Below, one piece after another: positions 23,402-35,268 of a DNA stretch of 64,000 nucleotides. Origin of the DNA: Pogostemon cablin (lineage: Eukaryota; Streptophyta; Magnoliopsida; Lamiales; Lamiaceae); contig CM042970.1 in the NCBI GenBank assembly GCA_023678885.1, positions 5,000,355 to 5,064,354 on the forward strand. Reading direction: 5' to 3'. The notes below the pieces were generated by a model that was given only the letters and a program-made list of their open reading frames with translations, had not been told where the DNA came from and searched no databases. Within the stretch, counting starts at the first letter, position 1, and each line of letters begins with the position of its first letter. The position numbers and the translations under genes are program-made.

Positions 23402-23957
23402 TATAACTAAAAAATATGGAGGGTTCACGTACACAATACACTCTGATTAAAAGTTCAATTATTTTGGCATAGTTGGACAAGATAGAACGACATACTGTCA
23501 CATTCAGAATTATATTCAAAATTTCTCTATTTCGATAAGTTGGTACAAATATTATTTAAATCAAGATGTTATTACACATTTTACATTTGAGTCTCATAGA
23601 TCACCATTTTGGTATTAGTTATACTAATTATGGTATGATTTTAGACTATTTAAATATGTTGTTATTGATCTATTTATCATATATTGTGAGTTTTATTATG
23701 ATTTTAAATTGTATTTATACATTAAAATTAGTTATAACATATTGCAAAGTTAAATAATTATTTTACTTATTATTTTTTTCAAATTTTCATAATTTTTTAA
23801 ATTTTTACCGATATCGATATTTGATATATCCATTGATATATCCGTAAATTTGAGGTATCAATATTTTTACCGATATCAATATTTTAAAACTTTGATCAGA
23901 GAATATTCAAATCCATTAATCTTGCCTTATTTCCACAGGCATCTGCTGTATCCAATA

Positions 23958-24197
23958 CTTGTTGCCCATTTCTTACTGGGCTTGGGCTAATTCAGTCTGT
24001 GACAAAGTCCCAAATCTTAAATTTAAAAACCCATTTCGAATTTCTAAAGATCGCAGGAATTTTACCAGATTCAAACTGCGGAGCTGGGAAGTCCGTCTTC
24101 TTCGAAGAATAATTGACGTTAGGCAGAGAATGGTGTCGGGCTTGCCCCAAATAGTGGGCCCAAAGAAACAATATTAAAGAAGCTCATGGTTAATTAT
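23958..24197. other. Short unassigned gap between two copia elements
   Basis: About 240 bp of more GC-balanced sequence starting with the CTTGT target duplication of copia A. No gene recognised; a short plus-strand frame (23,959-24,177) has no family features. Confidence 0.35.
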
Positions 24198-24902
24198 TGT
24201 TGTGGCCCATAATTAACTATAGTTAATGGGCCCAATGTAATGACCCAATTTTGGGTTATTAGATGATAGCCTTGCTGGAGGCGTGAATTAGGGAAACCAG
24301 AAGCAAGAGCGAGTTTGTACAGAACCAAAAAAGGAAAGAAAACAGGGGAGAAAGAGCAAAGAAGGATGCGTAAGAAGCTATCCAATTTGAAGGTCCATTT
24401 CTTCACCGTTTCACTCCAAATTTGAAGGGGTAGTTCGTGATGATGTTCTCTACATATTGATCGGAGTGGATTTCATAGAAACATCTCCGAGGGGTATAAA
24501 CGAGAATTGAGTAATTCGTATTCTCTTTGTACTATTTTATTCTCTTCTCCTATTGTTATTTTGTATTCCAAGAGTCTTGATTCTCTTGAGGTTATTTTGG
24601 CGATTCTGTGGTGTGCCTCTATTTGTAATAGAGAGATAAACGGTGTACTCTTGCTTGATAGTGGATTATTTCCTGAACAGGGTCCCGTGGTTTTTACCCT
24701 TTACTTGAGGGGTTTTCCACATTAAAAATATTGGTGTTAATTTCGTATATTTTCTGCATATTTATTTGGTTTGTGGTTTCTACGATATTTGAGTAGAAGG
24801 ATTGTGCATTGATGTTATTTGAGATTTATTTTGTTTCCGCTGTGCCGAATATATCATTGCCTATTATCTGTCCTAGTTGGATAGGGTCCCCCTTCCACAA
24901 CA
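24198..24902 (+). repeat. 5' LTR of copia B, 705 bp
   Basis: Starts TGTTGTGG and ends CCACAACA, a perfect inverted octamer, one base before the primer site. A hairpin AATTAACTATAGTTAAT follows the start. Confidence 0.82.
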
Positions 24903-24903
24903 G

Positions 24904-24914
24904 TGGTACCATAG
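24904..24914 (+). other. Primer-binding site of copia B
   Basis: TGGTACCATAG one base after the LTR end, a decayed match to the tRNA-Met complement TGGTATCAGAG. Confidence 0.6.
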
Positions 24915-24933
24915 TTTTGGTTAGGCAGAAACC

Positions 24934-27900
24934 ATGGAGGGAAGTGGTTCGATGATTAAACTGAATGCTGAGAATTATTCTATATGGAAGCCTATGATGG
25001 AGGATTTACTTTACTGCAATGATTTGTATGATCCTATTATTGGGAAAGATAAAGATGGTAAAGATGCTAAGCCGAAGGACATGGATGATAATGCATGGGA
25101 GAAGCTTAGTAGAAAAACAATTGGTACAATCAGGCAATGGGTAGATATCAGTGTATTTCATCATGTAGCTACAGAGACCAACCCAAAGGAATTATGGACC
25201 AAATTGCAGGAATTGTATGAAAGAAATAATGCACTGAACAAAGCATTTATCATCAGAAGATTAGTGAACTTGAAGTATAGAGACGGGAGTTCTGTGGCGG
25301 AGCACTTGAATGTATTTCAGGATTTGGTGAATCAACTTTCTACTATGAAAATTATATTTGATGATGAAGTGCAGACTTTATTTTTATTCAGTTCTCTACC
25401 TGATAGAAGAAAGTATGTTCAATGAAGAGACTAGGAGAAAAGAAGTAGGGGCTAGTTCTTTGCAGGCACTTGTCACGGAAAACAGAGGTAGAAGCAAGAG
25501 CAAAGGACATAAGGGCCGTGGTAAATCAAAAGACAAAGACTACAGGTCTAAGTCCAAGGAAAAATTCAAGTGTAATCATTGTGGTGAACCCAATCACAAA
25601 AAGAAATTGCAGGCTCTGAAAAGAGAAGAAAGAGGGGATCAGAAGAAATCAGATGATAAGAATACAACAGCTGTTGTCATTCATACCAATGATGATCAGA
25701 CCGTAGTTTGTGTCAGTGATGAGTGTTGTCATGTGGAGGATCCCGATGTTGAATGGATTGTTGATTCGGGTGCTTCTCATCATTGTGCTCCGAAGAGAGA
25801 GTTGTTCACAAGCAACAGAGCTGGAGACTTTGGGAACTTGTTCATGGGAAACAAGAGTGTTGCACCGGTAGTTGACATTGGTGACATGGTTGTTGAGACA
25901 GAATTGGGATATAAATTGACATTGAAGAATGTGAGACATATCCCGCAGTTTCACCACAACTTGATTGCTGTTAATGTACTTGACAAAGAGGGGTTCGAGC
26001 AGAAATTTTCACATGAAAATTGGAGGCTCATCAAGGGGTTCTTTGGTTGTTGGCAAAGGGAAGCTTTGTTGTACACTCTATAGGACAAAGCTTAAGATGG
26101 CTCGGGACCAATTACTAGCAGCTGTTGATGATTCTTCCCCGAATTTGTGGCACAACAGACTTGGGCATATGAGTGAGAAATGATTGCAAATCCTGGCCGA
26201 GGAGTCTCTGATCCCCACTACACAAGGTAAGTCACTTAATCCATGTGATTATTGTGTATTTGGTAAACAAAATAGAATCTCTTTTCATTCAAATTTTAAA
26301 CAAAAGAATGATGTTTTGGAACTAATACATTCTGATGTTTGTGGTCCTCTCGAGGTGGAGTCCCTAGATGGAAATAAATATTTCCTCACATTTATTGATG
26401 ATGCTTCACGGAAAGTTTGGGTGTATTTCTTGAAGAACAAGAGTGAAGTATTTCAATGTTTTCAGAAATTCCACACCTTTGTTGAAAGACAGACAGGAAA
26501 GCTACTAAAGTGTCTGAGAACTGACAATGGTGGAGTGTATACTTCCAGAGAGTTCAAAGAATATTGTGCTCGACATGGTGTGAGACATGAGAGAACAGAA
26601 CCCGGTACTCCACAGCATAATGGTATAGCAGAAAGGATGAACATAACCATTATGGATAAAGTTAGGTGTATGTTGAGTTTGGCAAAACTACCAAAGACCT
26701 TCTGGGGTGAAGCCGTGTTGACTGCTTGCTACTTGATTAACAGATCTCCGTCAGTTCCTTTGGAAGATGATATTCCAGAGAGGGTATGGAGTGGGAAGAA
26801 TGTCTCTTATTCCCACTTGAAGGTGTTCGGATGCAAGGTACTCGTGCATGTACCGAAAGAGCAGAGAAGCAAGTTAGATAGCGAATCTACACCTTGTATA
26901 TTTGTTGGCTACGGAGATGAGGAGTTTAGATACAGATTATGGGATCCATAGAGGAGGACACTAGTCAGAAGCAGAGATGTTGTCTTCCATGAGAATGAGA
27001 CGATGGAAGATGTGAAGAAGGGGAAGAGCACTACACAAATGCCTACAGATGTAGTTAATCTATCACCAGATGTGATTCCTACCATTGATGCTTGAGATGG
27101 TGGAGAAGATGGTGAGAATGAAAATGAAAATGAAGTTGAAGCTGAAGATGGTGAGCAGACAACATTTAATCCTGATCCAGTTGAGTCAGATACAGGCGAC
27201 GTGGAACAAGAAATGCAAGATGTATTGCCAGAAACTTCAGGAGAACAAAGTGGAAGACCTGTGAGAAGCCGGAGACCAAATACATTATATTCGAGTTCAG
27301 AGTGGGCATTGATCACTGATGATGGGGAGCCGGAGACTTTTCAAGAGGTGCAGTCTATGAAAGACAAGAATTAGTGGTTTGAGCTATGCCAGAAGAGATG
27401 AGTTCTTTGCATAAGAATGAAACGTATGATTTGGTCGAGCTTCCGAAAGGCAAGAGAATTTTGAGGAACAAATGGGTTTTCAAGTTGAAGAAAGATGGAG
27501 ATAAGATAGTGAGACACAAGGGAAGATTGGTAGTCAAGGGATTTACTCAGAAGAAGGGAGTAGACTTTGATGAGATTTTTTCACCGGTGGTGAAGATGAC
27601 TTCCATCCGTATTGTCTTGGGATTGGCAGCTAGCTTGGACCTTGAGATTGAACAACTTGATGTTCGAATAGCGTTCTTGCATGGAGAATTGGATGAGCAG
27701 ATTTACATGAATCAGCCGGAAGGATTTGAGGTTAAAGGGCAGGAGCACTTGGTTTGCAAGTTGAGAAAGAGTTTGTATGGCTTGAAGCAAGCTTCAAGAC
27801 AGTGGTACAAAAGGTTTGATTCTTTTATGGCTAGCCAGAGTTATAAAAGAACGGAGGCAGATCATTGTGTTTATGTCAAACACTTCCCGGATGGTAATTT

Positions 27901-28868
27901 TATTATTTTGCTGCTTTTTGTTGATGATATGTTGATTGTGGGAAAGAATATTACGATGATTAGCAGGTTGCAGAAGGAGTTGTCTAAATCCTTTGACATG
28001 AAGGATCTAGGTTCAGCGAAGCAGATATAGGGAATGGAGATTCTTCGTGACAGGAAAACAGGAAAATTATGGTTGTCACAAGAGAAGTATATTGAGAAGG
28101 TGCTTGAGAGGTTTAACATGAAGCATGCTAAACCCGTGTCCATGCCACTTGCTAATTACTTCAAATTGAGTAAAAGATCGTGTCCCACAACAAAAGAACA
28201 GAAGGATGAGATGACAACAATACCTTAACTCTTCTGCAGTTGGTTCTTTGATGTATGCCGTGGTATGCACAAGGCCAGATATTGCTCAAGCTGTTAGCTT
28301 AGTGAGCAGGTTTCTTTCCAAACCAGGAAAAGAATATTGGAAGGCTGTGAAGCGAATTTTCAGATATTTGAGAGAGACTTCAAAATTATGTTTGAATTTT
28401 GGAGGTTCTAAGTCGAGACTTGAAGGGTTTGTAGATGCTAATATGGCAGGTGATCTCGATGGGAGAAAATCAACTTCATGCTACTTATTTACATTTGCAG
28501 GGGGAACTATCTCATGGCAATCAAAGTTGCAGAAATGTGTTGCCTTATCTACTACAGAGGCGGAGTATATTGCAGTAAATGAAGTTGGAAAAGAAATGAT
28601 GTGGATGAGAAGACTTTTCTAGGATTTGTGATTGAAGCAAGAAGAATACATAGTATTCTGTGACAGTCAGAATGCTATAGATTTGAGCAAGAATTCCATG
28701 TATCATGCTCGGACGAAGCATATTGATGTGAGGTACCATTGGCTCAGAATGGTACTGGAGAAGCAGCTTATGAAGCTAGAGAAAATTCACACAATAAAGA
28801 ATCATGCGGATATGATGACTAAAGTGGTTACCCGCGAGAAACATGAATTGAGCGAATATGATGACTAA
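24934..28868 (+). pseudogene. Copia B gag-pol polyprotein, interrupted
   Basis: The start is MEGSGSMIKLNAENYSIWKP at 24,934, 20 bp after the primer site. Domains: gag to about 25,425; zinc knuckle CNHCGEPNHKKK near 25,570, which lacks the last Cys; protease WIVDSGASHHC near 25,755; gag-pre-integrase NLWHNRLGHMSEK at 26,142; integrase with RTDNGG near 26,520 and TPQHNGIAERMN near 26,610; reverse transcriptase 27,386-28,030 with KWVFKLK, QLDVRIAFLHG and LLFVDDMLI; RNase H 28,248-28,868 with STTEAEYIA and CDSQNAIDL. A frameshift near 25,400 and stops near 26,181, 26,951, 27,095, 27,372, 28,028 and 28,621 break the frame. The intact protein would make the virus-like particle and copy the element RNA. 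Confidence 0.85.
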
Positions 28869-28903
28869 AGTGGTTACCCACGAGAAACATGAATTAAGTG
28901 CCG
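28812..28903 (+). repeat. 46 bp tandem duplication at end of copia B pol
   Basis: ATGATGACTAAAGTGGTTAC and the following bases occur at 28,812 and again at 28,858 with three differences. The first copy is in frame with RNase H (MMTKVVTREKHEL), the second repeats that peptide after the stop. Confidence 0.85.
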
Positions 28904-28970
28904 GGCTGGCTGGCATGAGCTCGAAATAGGTGATGATTTTCACCACTATATATTCGATAGTCACAGAGAA

Positions 28971-30316
28971 AGGTGTGCTTTAATAATGGTTAATGTTTAA
29001 AGATTTAGCAAGGTTTGTTGAACGATTAGTTTCTTTGTTCTTAAAAAACTAGTAGTAGTGAATGATCTTAGTTGTTCATGTTTGTATGGGCAGTTTGATG
29101 CTGTAATTGATTGAATTTCTTTCCGTCTTTCTTGTTGCTATGAGCATAGTTTGAGTTGAATCTTATTGGAGTAGTTCACTATGGAAGGAACTGATGGAGG
29201 GCGAAAGAAAGGGCATTATGCATTAATTATATTTTTCAGTTATGGGGAATTGGAATTTATGTAAAAAGAATCATTTTCTCTGCTTATAGCAAGCTTTAGG
29301 ATTAAAGATTCATTTTCCTTACGAAACAGTTCGAAATAAAAAAAGGTTTCTCTCATACAATTTTCCACTTAACAAAAGTCATTCTGATCTGCTCTTAATG
29401 CAAGCCATTAGATAAACGATCCCATTTGTTTGCAAAATAAGTCGAAATACACAAGTTATGGCTCATACTAGATTCTGCTGGTTAGTAGTTATGTTCCTTA
29501 ATTATCGCATATTCTTGGTATTTCAAACGTTAAAGTGAGATATGTGCTTCTAAATCTTTTTATAGCTAAGGATAATCCAATACTTCAAGGTGATTTTATC
29601 AGCTTTGAATGATTTCAGATGTATGTATGTATGTGTTCATAACTATATATGTGTGTATGCATGCATGTATACTTTTTAATCTTAGGAATATAATTCTACT
29701 ACAATTATGATGGATGTCGGATCATGGTTATACTGACATGATACAGGGTAATTCTATTACCAGTAGTATTTTCAAGTTTAGTGCCGGTACCTTTCTTTTT
29801 CTTGAGTGTGTTGTGGCTTTCATGACTAAGAAGTTGATGATATTCTTTATAGCTTTTCTTCTTACCCCATCTCCCTCCACCCAGTGTTCTTTTTCTGTTT
29901 CGTTTTCTTCTTAAACTTATCCTTGTGCAGCCCTGAGTGAAATATTGCAACTTTCTATGCACTAAGTCCTCTTTTATGCGCTTGTATTCAGTTTCCAACA
30001 TAATTTAAAAAGTGGAAGGGACTGTAGAGTTGCATAAACAGAACATAGTATTGCATCATTAGATTTTTCATAATTTGACTATTACACTGGTTCTTGAAAG
30101 TAAAAGAATACAATCAGAAACAATAATTAACAAATGATAGGCTCTTGTCTGTGTACTTTAAAACCATGTAAACAAAAAAAACACAAAAACTAGCCCCCGC
30201 CCCCCAAATGCGGGGTCACAACAATGCAACTAAAGTGGCATGACTAGAAGAAATATCAATTGCTCCTGCCCGTTGAATGGGCCATTAAAAGTTTCTGAAA
30301 AAGTCTTGGGTTGATT
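28971..30316. other. Intergenic region and laccase 3' flank
   Basis: No gene supported. A (GTAT)n/(GCAT)n-like patch lies near 29,620-29,670. Open frames around 29,705-30,001 on both strands have no recognisable content. The last few hundred bases should hold the laccase 3' UTR; a C-rich patch (AGCCCCCGCCCCCC) lies near 30,193. Confidence 0.4.
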
Positions 30317-32577
30317 TTAGTAACATCGGGGAAGATCGGCTGGTGGTGGCTCTAAAATTTCCAGTTCGCCAACGCCGTTTTCCACCAGGAAAGCCATGGC
30401 CAATCCCCAAGTGATGTGTACATCCAAGTGACAGTGCATCAACCACACCCCTGTTCAATTTTGTGTAAAAGAACTTATGGATTAGGCTGATGGATCAAAA
30501 TGTAAGGGGATAAAAAAAGCAAACATGAATGCTTGTTATAACCTGGATTATCAGCAACAAATCTGATCACTGCCCATCCACCAACAGGTACACTTACTGT
30601 ATTTCGAAGAGGTGGATCCACCAGATTAAACTTGCTGGGATCTCTGCTGGGATTATAGTTTCCGAACCCCTCAGCAAGAATATAGAAATCATAACCATGT
30701 AGATGAATAGGGTGATTCTCAGCTGTGAAGATACTTGTTCCCTGCAACACTATTTGTACTGTTTCCCCATATTTTAACCTGTATAACTTTGTACCTGGAA
30801 TAGGCTGCCATAGCGCTCGACTCACGTTTCCAGTGTAATCAAATTGCAGTGGTGGATTCCCCGGAAAATCTGTGGTGAAAACTCCCTTTATTCCCTGCTG
30901 ATGTGCTTGAAGCAGGGAAAAGTTGGACGGGAGAACGAATGATACATTGTTCATGCTAGCTGTAAATCGAGTTCCGTTTGGACCTTGACAGTTCCTAGGC
31001 CTTTGACCAGGGGGGCAGTTGTTGAGTCCTAGACCAACTGTGAAAAAGAGGCTATGATCAATTTTAGTGGGCACTGGCACCTTCCGCGGGCTCCTGAAGC
31101 TGGTGGTGAAGGCTGTGACTGTAGCTGTGTCATTAAAAGCTGGCATTGTTGGCATAACAGGCTTAACTGAGGCACATTTAACTGGGCAGGAAGCAGATTC
31201 ATATTCTAGGATGGCTGTAGTGGTGGTGTTATCGAAAGGTGCACCCTGAGCGCTGGCGTACGCTCGTCCTGCCATGTAGTATCTGGCAGGTGGCTGATCG
31301 GTAGTGATTAGAACATCAGTGGTTTGACCAGGCCCGAGCATGAGTACTGAAGTGGTGAAGGGTTTCACGTAGGACGCATCTGCTCCGACCACCGTGAGCT
31401 TGTGATTGGCAACTTTGAAAAAAAGTTCTTGATTAAGTGCAGAGTTAACAACTCTGAGTAGATTTGTTTCTCCAGAGTCCACTGGAATTGTTATTGTATC
31501 TGTAAGAGGATGGTGAACCTTGTGTCAATTTAATTAACTTGTAAGGAATCCTGTAATCACCTCAATGTATATACTTTGTCTTTTTTAATAATAATCTGGT
31601 TTCCTTTCAACTAGACAAATGCTCGTGTTTCTAATGGATCGAATGATGATGCAGAAGCAACCAACCTTTGGAGGAGCAATTGTATAGATCACCGGGTTGA
31701 CCGTTGATGGTGTAAGCATCGGAGATGTTAGGGGCAGCTCCTGTCCTTGTAGCTTCGTTTACAACATCAATGGGGTTGGCATCCCACCATTCACCTGTTC
31801 ACCATGATTAACGTTATAAATCCCAAAAAGATGGATGATGTTGAAAAAAGTGTGAGAAGGGTGATTTTTTAATTACCAAGAAGAATGGGGATTTCGCGCT
31901 TGGGCTTGGGGAATGGATACGATTCTCCTTCCCTGGGGCGAATGATCAAAGCCCCGTAGACGGTTGCTCTAAGCCATGAACTGTGAGCGTGCCACCAAAG
32001 AGTTCCCTCTTGACCTTGGATCGTAAACCGGTATGTGTAGCTTCCTCCTGGTCTAATAGGGCATTGAGTCACAAATGCTGGTCCATCAGCCCATGCAGTT
32101 CTCATTTGCCTCACTCCATGCCTACATATATAGACTCATTAACTAAGTATCAAGAGTTTTTGATGCATTATGATATATTAGTAACCCCCGTGCATGTGCT
32201 AGGAGTGTCATTAGTTACCAGTGAATGGTAAGGTTGTAACGAGCTCTGTTAACGACATTGACGACCAGGGTGTCGCCGTTGTTCACCTCCAATGTAGGCC
32301 CGGGATACATCCCATTCACTGTAATGGTGTTGTGGGTCTTGCACAGCCTCTTCACTGGGGTAGCTTGCACCTATTTCATTATCCATGCATCATTAATCTT
32401 GAAATCACTAGCAAAACAAACAACATAATCATAAGGTTAAAGGAGTAGTGAACTCACAACAAAATGATGGTAGTGCACTTTTGCATCTATTAATGGCGCG
32501 GAAAGGAGCCATACGGCCAAGAATAAGAAGGCGCAAGGGGCGAACGAGAGAGTATACTTGGTTTTAAACACCTCCAT
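30317..32577 (-). CDS. Laccase (multicopper oxidase), LAC5/12/13-like
   Basis: Six exons, 32577-32458, 32370-32219, 32121-31877, 31794-31666, 31499-30543 and 30450-30317, all GT/AG with matching phases, encode 578 residues, normal for plant laccases. Residues 1 to about 30 are a signal peptide (FAPCAFLFLAVWLLSA core). Copper sites are HWHG at 90-93, WWHAHS at 133-138, HPIHLHG at 478-484 and HCHLDVHITWGL at 540-551, with Leu at the type 1 axial position. Many Asn-X-Ser/Thr sites fit a secreted glycoprotein. Laccases oxidise phenols and reduce O2 to water in the cell wall, for lignin or other polymers. Wording such as TPVKRLC, GDLYNCSSK and TGNVSRALWQP is closest, from memory, to Arabidopsis LAC5/12/13 rather than LAC4/17; this needs a tree. 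No defect is seen; it is the only complete host gene in the window. Confidence 0.93.
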
Positions 32578-32654
32578 TTTCGTCGATCCGACTAAGATGG
32601 ATATGCTTTGAAGGACAATGAAGGAGTGAATGAAATGGTGGGTTGTGAGTAGGG

Positions 32655-32661
32655 TTTTATA
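32655..32661 (-). promoter_or_regulatory. Laccase TATA box (TATAAAA)
   Basis: TATAAAA on the minus strand, 78 bp upstream of the ATG, predicts a transcription start near 32,625 and a leader of about 50 nt. A CCAACC element (MYB-binding type) lies about 35-40 bp further upstream, near 32,694-32,699. Confidence 0.65.
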
Positions 32662-34796
32662 CACAAGAAATGGAGGGAGAGAGAGTGGTTCAAAGGTTGG
32701 CTGGATTAGGTCTTGATTAATAACTTAGTTGAACACCCCAGTGGCAGTGCCAAGTAGTTGTTGCACCCACTGCCTCAATAAGCATAACAAAATCAAAATT
32801 TCTTTGTTCACAAGTCTTTTCACTTTAGGGCTATATACTTTTCAACTATGACTCAATCTTAATTTATTCATCAAATTTAATGATTCTGTCTTGGAAGCTT
32901 TATGTTCATCTCCCATTGCATTTATCATTAGCAAAAATCTAAGTCTTGCCTTATTTACCATCAATCCTCAGTCAAATTTGTCCTCACCTTGTCTTTTGAA
33001 AGCACACGGATCTTCTGCGCTGTTTTCGTACATCATCTTCTTTTTTCTGTGTCACACGTCATATGATTGACACGTAAGAGTGGAAAGAAATCCAACAATT
33101 GTCCTAGAGTTTAAGCTTTCATTTTTAGGGTATAGTTTTTCTTTCTTATACGTGTCATCCATCCAACAATGTAACAGAGGAGATATACGAAAGTAGCATA
33201 GAAAGTTCAAAACATTTTAAAAATACTTCATTTTACGTGTATGTATTTTTATTTTATATGTAATTAACATTAATACATGCCATTAATTGCTAATTGGTTA
33301 ACTTGTATCCTTTAATACGTGTGATTGGAATGGTTAATCTCATCTTGAACATTAATTGGAGAGAAATATTGTTGAACGAGTAAAATGTAGTTAGTAACTT
33401 TCGTACGTTGTTGAAAACTGTGATGCTGTAGCTTTTATTTATTCATTTTTTCATCCATTTGTTCATCTCAATGATCTTCGTGAGAATTACTACTCATTTG
33501 CTTCATTAATAATGAAATGAAATCTAGAGGGGGAGGGATGCTGGCATTAGAATGTTTCCCATTTGTTAAAAGTTCTTGCGAGGTGTTATTAGTAATAGGT
33601 TTGGTGACGCAAACAAGAAAGTGATAATACTTTTAATGAGAAATATCAAAAGTGATATTTGATCAATGAAAAACGATAAAATTCCAATTGAATTACTTTC
33701 ATAATAAATTAAAAGTAAAAACACTTTGAATGAGAAGTGATACTCTTTACCATTTGTTAATGATAGTAGTATTAGTAGCGTGTGTATGTTTTTTTTAAAG
33801 AATAAATGAGTATCTTTTGAACGATATTCCATAATTACAAAATATATACCTTTAAGAAGGATCGATGGAGTATTTGGTTATAAAAAAAGTGAAACAATCT
33901 CATGTAAAACGATTTAATACAATTTTTGCTCTTGGTACATGATAAAGCTGGCAATGGCTCGAACTAATGAATGAAATTTTGGTCTATATCCCAATTTTAT
34001 TTTTATTTTGTGTGAGTTGGATGTAAATCGAATTTTTAGATAAACTTTCTTATTCAAGAATTGTAAAAACCATTATATCCTTGAAACATTAAAGCCTAAA
34101 CATAAAATATAATATAATCACTATATTAACATAAATAACGAACAAGATTTATATAAATATTTGCCTTTTATTTTATTATTATTAATATGTGGAGATTTTG
34201 AGGTAGAATCTGAAAAGGATGTAGGACATGCATGAAATTCAAAGGATTACTTTTGTAGATGAACTAAAATACACCACATTGAGATGACTGAGATGTTATA
34301 TTAATGTAATTAAGTGGATGCATGGAAAAAGTCGTAGTTTGGTTGATTAGGTTACGTTAATTAATTATTAACAATGAGTGTGGCTACGTTACATTTAGCA
34401 GACAACCGCAATTTAGTTACAAGTTCATAACGACAAGCAACTTCATTAAAGTATACTTGAATTAGGTAACAACTTTTTTTTATTGGTTTTTTTTTTTTGT
34501 TTCCTATATATTTCATTAGAAACTATCAAATCGTCGAGACACTTTCTTAGTTCAAATCTTGGTGTACTAATTTGTAATATTGTAATTACATGGAAAATAA
34601 TTATAAATATGTAGTACATTATATGTAACTGTGAAATGTGTAAAAGACACTCATAACGGTCAAAAAATAAAAAAATGTTTCAGTATTATAGTTTAGTGAT
34701 GAATTAAAAATAAATGATATAAAATAAAATAACCAAATAAATAAATAAAATAAAATAAAAATATTATAAATAAGGTTTCATTTGAGATCATATCTA
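32662..34796. other. Laccase upstream region, AT-rich intergenic
   Basis: Laccase promoter distal part, then AT-rich DNA. No gene or complete transposon recognised. The patch around 33,560-33,860 has MITE-like wording but no paired ends. Confidence 0.4.
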
Positions 34797-35253
34797 TGTT
34801 GGAAATTATTAATTTCCCTTATAATCTAATTATGGGCAATATATTATTATGCAATTATATTAGCTATTCAATTATATTATGAATTTAATTAAGTGATCCA
34901 ATTAAGGTTAAAGGTCCATGGGCTATAATAATAAATGATATGGGCTTATTGAGTAGATACTCAATACTACATGATTAGGTGATTATGGGTGGTCTAGTCA
35001 AGTAGTATATAAAGGTTACCCGGTTATGGTCCCCAATATACTAAGCCGCACATCGTCTTCCCTTCTCCCCATCGGGAGGGATTACTACGGTCCCCATAAG
35101 GAATAAGGAGGCTTAGTTGAGGAAGATCATATAACCACTGATCCTGAGTTCGTGTTCCGCCTAGAGACTCAATGGATCAGGTACGCTTCCGCTTTACGGT
35201 TTAAATCTCGTTAATCATAATAGGGTTAAAGTTTCATGGATTTATTTCCAACA
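34797..35253 (+). repeat. 5' LTR of copia C
   Basis: Starts TGTTGGAA and ends TTCCAACA, perfect inverted ends. A TATA box, TATATAAAG, lies at 35,006-35,014. Confidence 0.95.
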
Positions 35254-35255
35254 AG

Positions 35256-35268
35256 TGGTATCAGAGCC
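35256..35268 (+). other. Primer-binding site of copia C
   Basis: TGGTATCAGAGCC, full match to the initiator tRNA-Met 3' complement, two bases after the LTR. Confidence 0.9.

Larger units (their letters stand above)
21374..23894. mobile_element. hAT-like element in copia A 5' LTR, itself carrying two insertions
   Basis: Terminal repeats are CAAGGTTTAAAATAT on the left and CAAAGTTTTAAAATATT reversed on the right. Flanks are ATCACAGC (21,366-21,373) and ATCAGAGA (23,895-23,902), a 6 of 8 match as expected of an old 8 bp duplication. Both subterminal regions carry repeated GATATATC/CGATATTT motifs. A Mutator-like element (21,634-22,928) and a Stowaway (23,099-23,401) sit inside. Without them it is about 0.9 kb and codes for nothing I can see. 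Confidence 0.78.
15850..23957 (-). mobile_element. Full-length Ty1/copia element with nested insertions (copia A)
   Basis: The element is bounded by two related LTRs (15,850-16,077 and 21,197-21,373 plus 23,903-23,957) and by a near-perfect 5 bp target duplication, CTTGC at 15,845-15,849 and CTTGT at 23,958-23,962. A tRNA-Met-type primer site, gag, protease, integrase, reverse transcriptase, RNase H and a polypurine tract (CTTGAGGGGAGGA on the minus strand, next to 16,077) are in the right order. Removing the LTR insertion (2.53 kb) leaves about 5.6 kb, and removing the gag-pol MITE leaves about 4.8 kb, a normal copia size. All ORFs are broken. Confidence 0.88.
21197..23957 (-). repeat. 5' LTR of copia A, split by a 2.5 kb insertion
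   Basis: LTR sequence runs 21,197-21,373, then resumes at 23,903 with ATATTCAAATCC and ends at 23,957. The join reproduces the uninterrupted 3' LTR (CACAGC|ATATTCAAACCC). The gap is filled by a hAT-like element with a decayed 8 bp duplication. Confidence 0.85.
24198..28970 (+). mobile_element. Ty1/copia element lacking its 3' LTR (copia B)
   Basis: The 5' LTR, primer site and nearly all of gag-pol are present on the plus strand. After RNase H the expected polypurine tract and 3' LTR are missing; the sequence runs into unrelated DNA near 28,970. The ORFs are long with few stops, so it decayed more recently than copia A. A diverged LTR of similar type appears at 62,067-62,428. Confidence 0.82.

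Noticed and set aside
24014..24177. Possible exon with GAGKS-like translation
   Set aside because: Very short, no splice context, and the resemblance to a P-loop is by chance composition only.
29705..30001. 98-residue minus-strand frame rich in Lys/Arg
   Set aside because: No recognisable domain, no splice or promoter context, and an overlapping plus-strand frame of equal plausibility.
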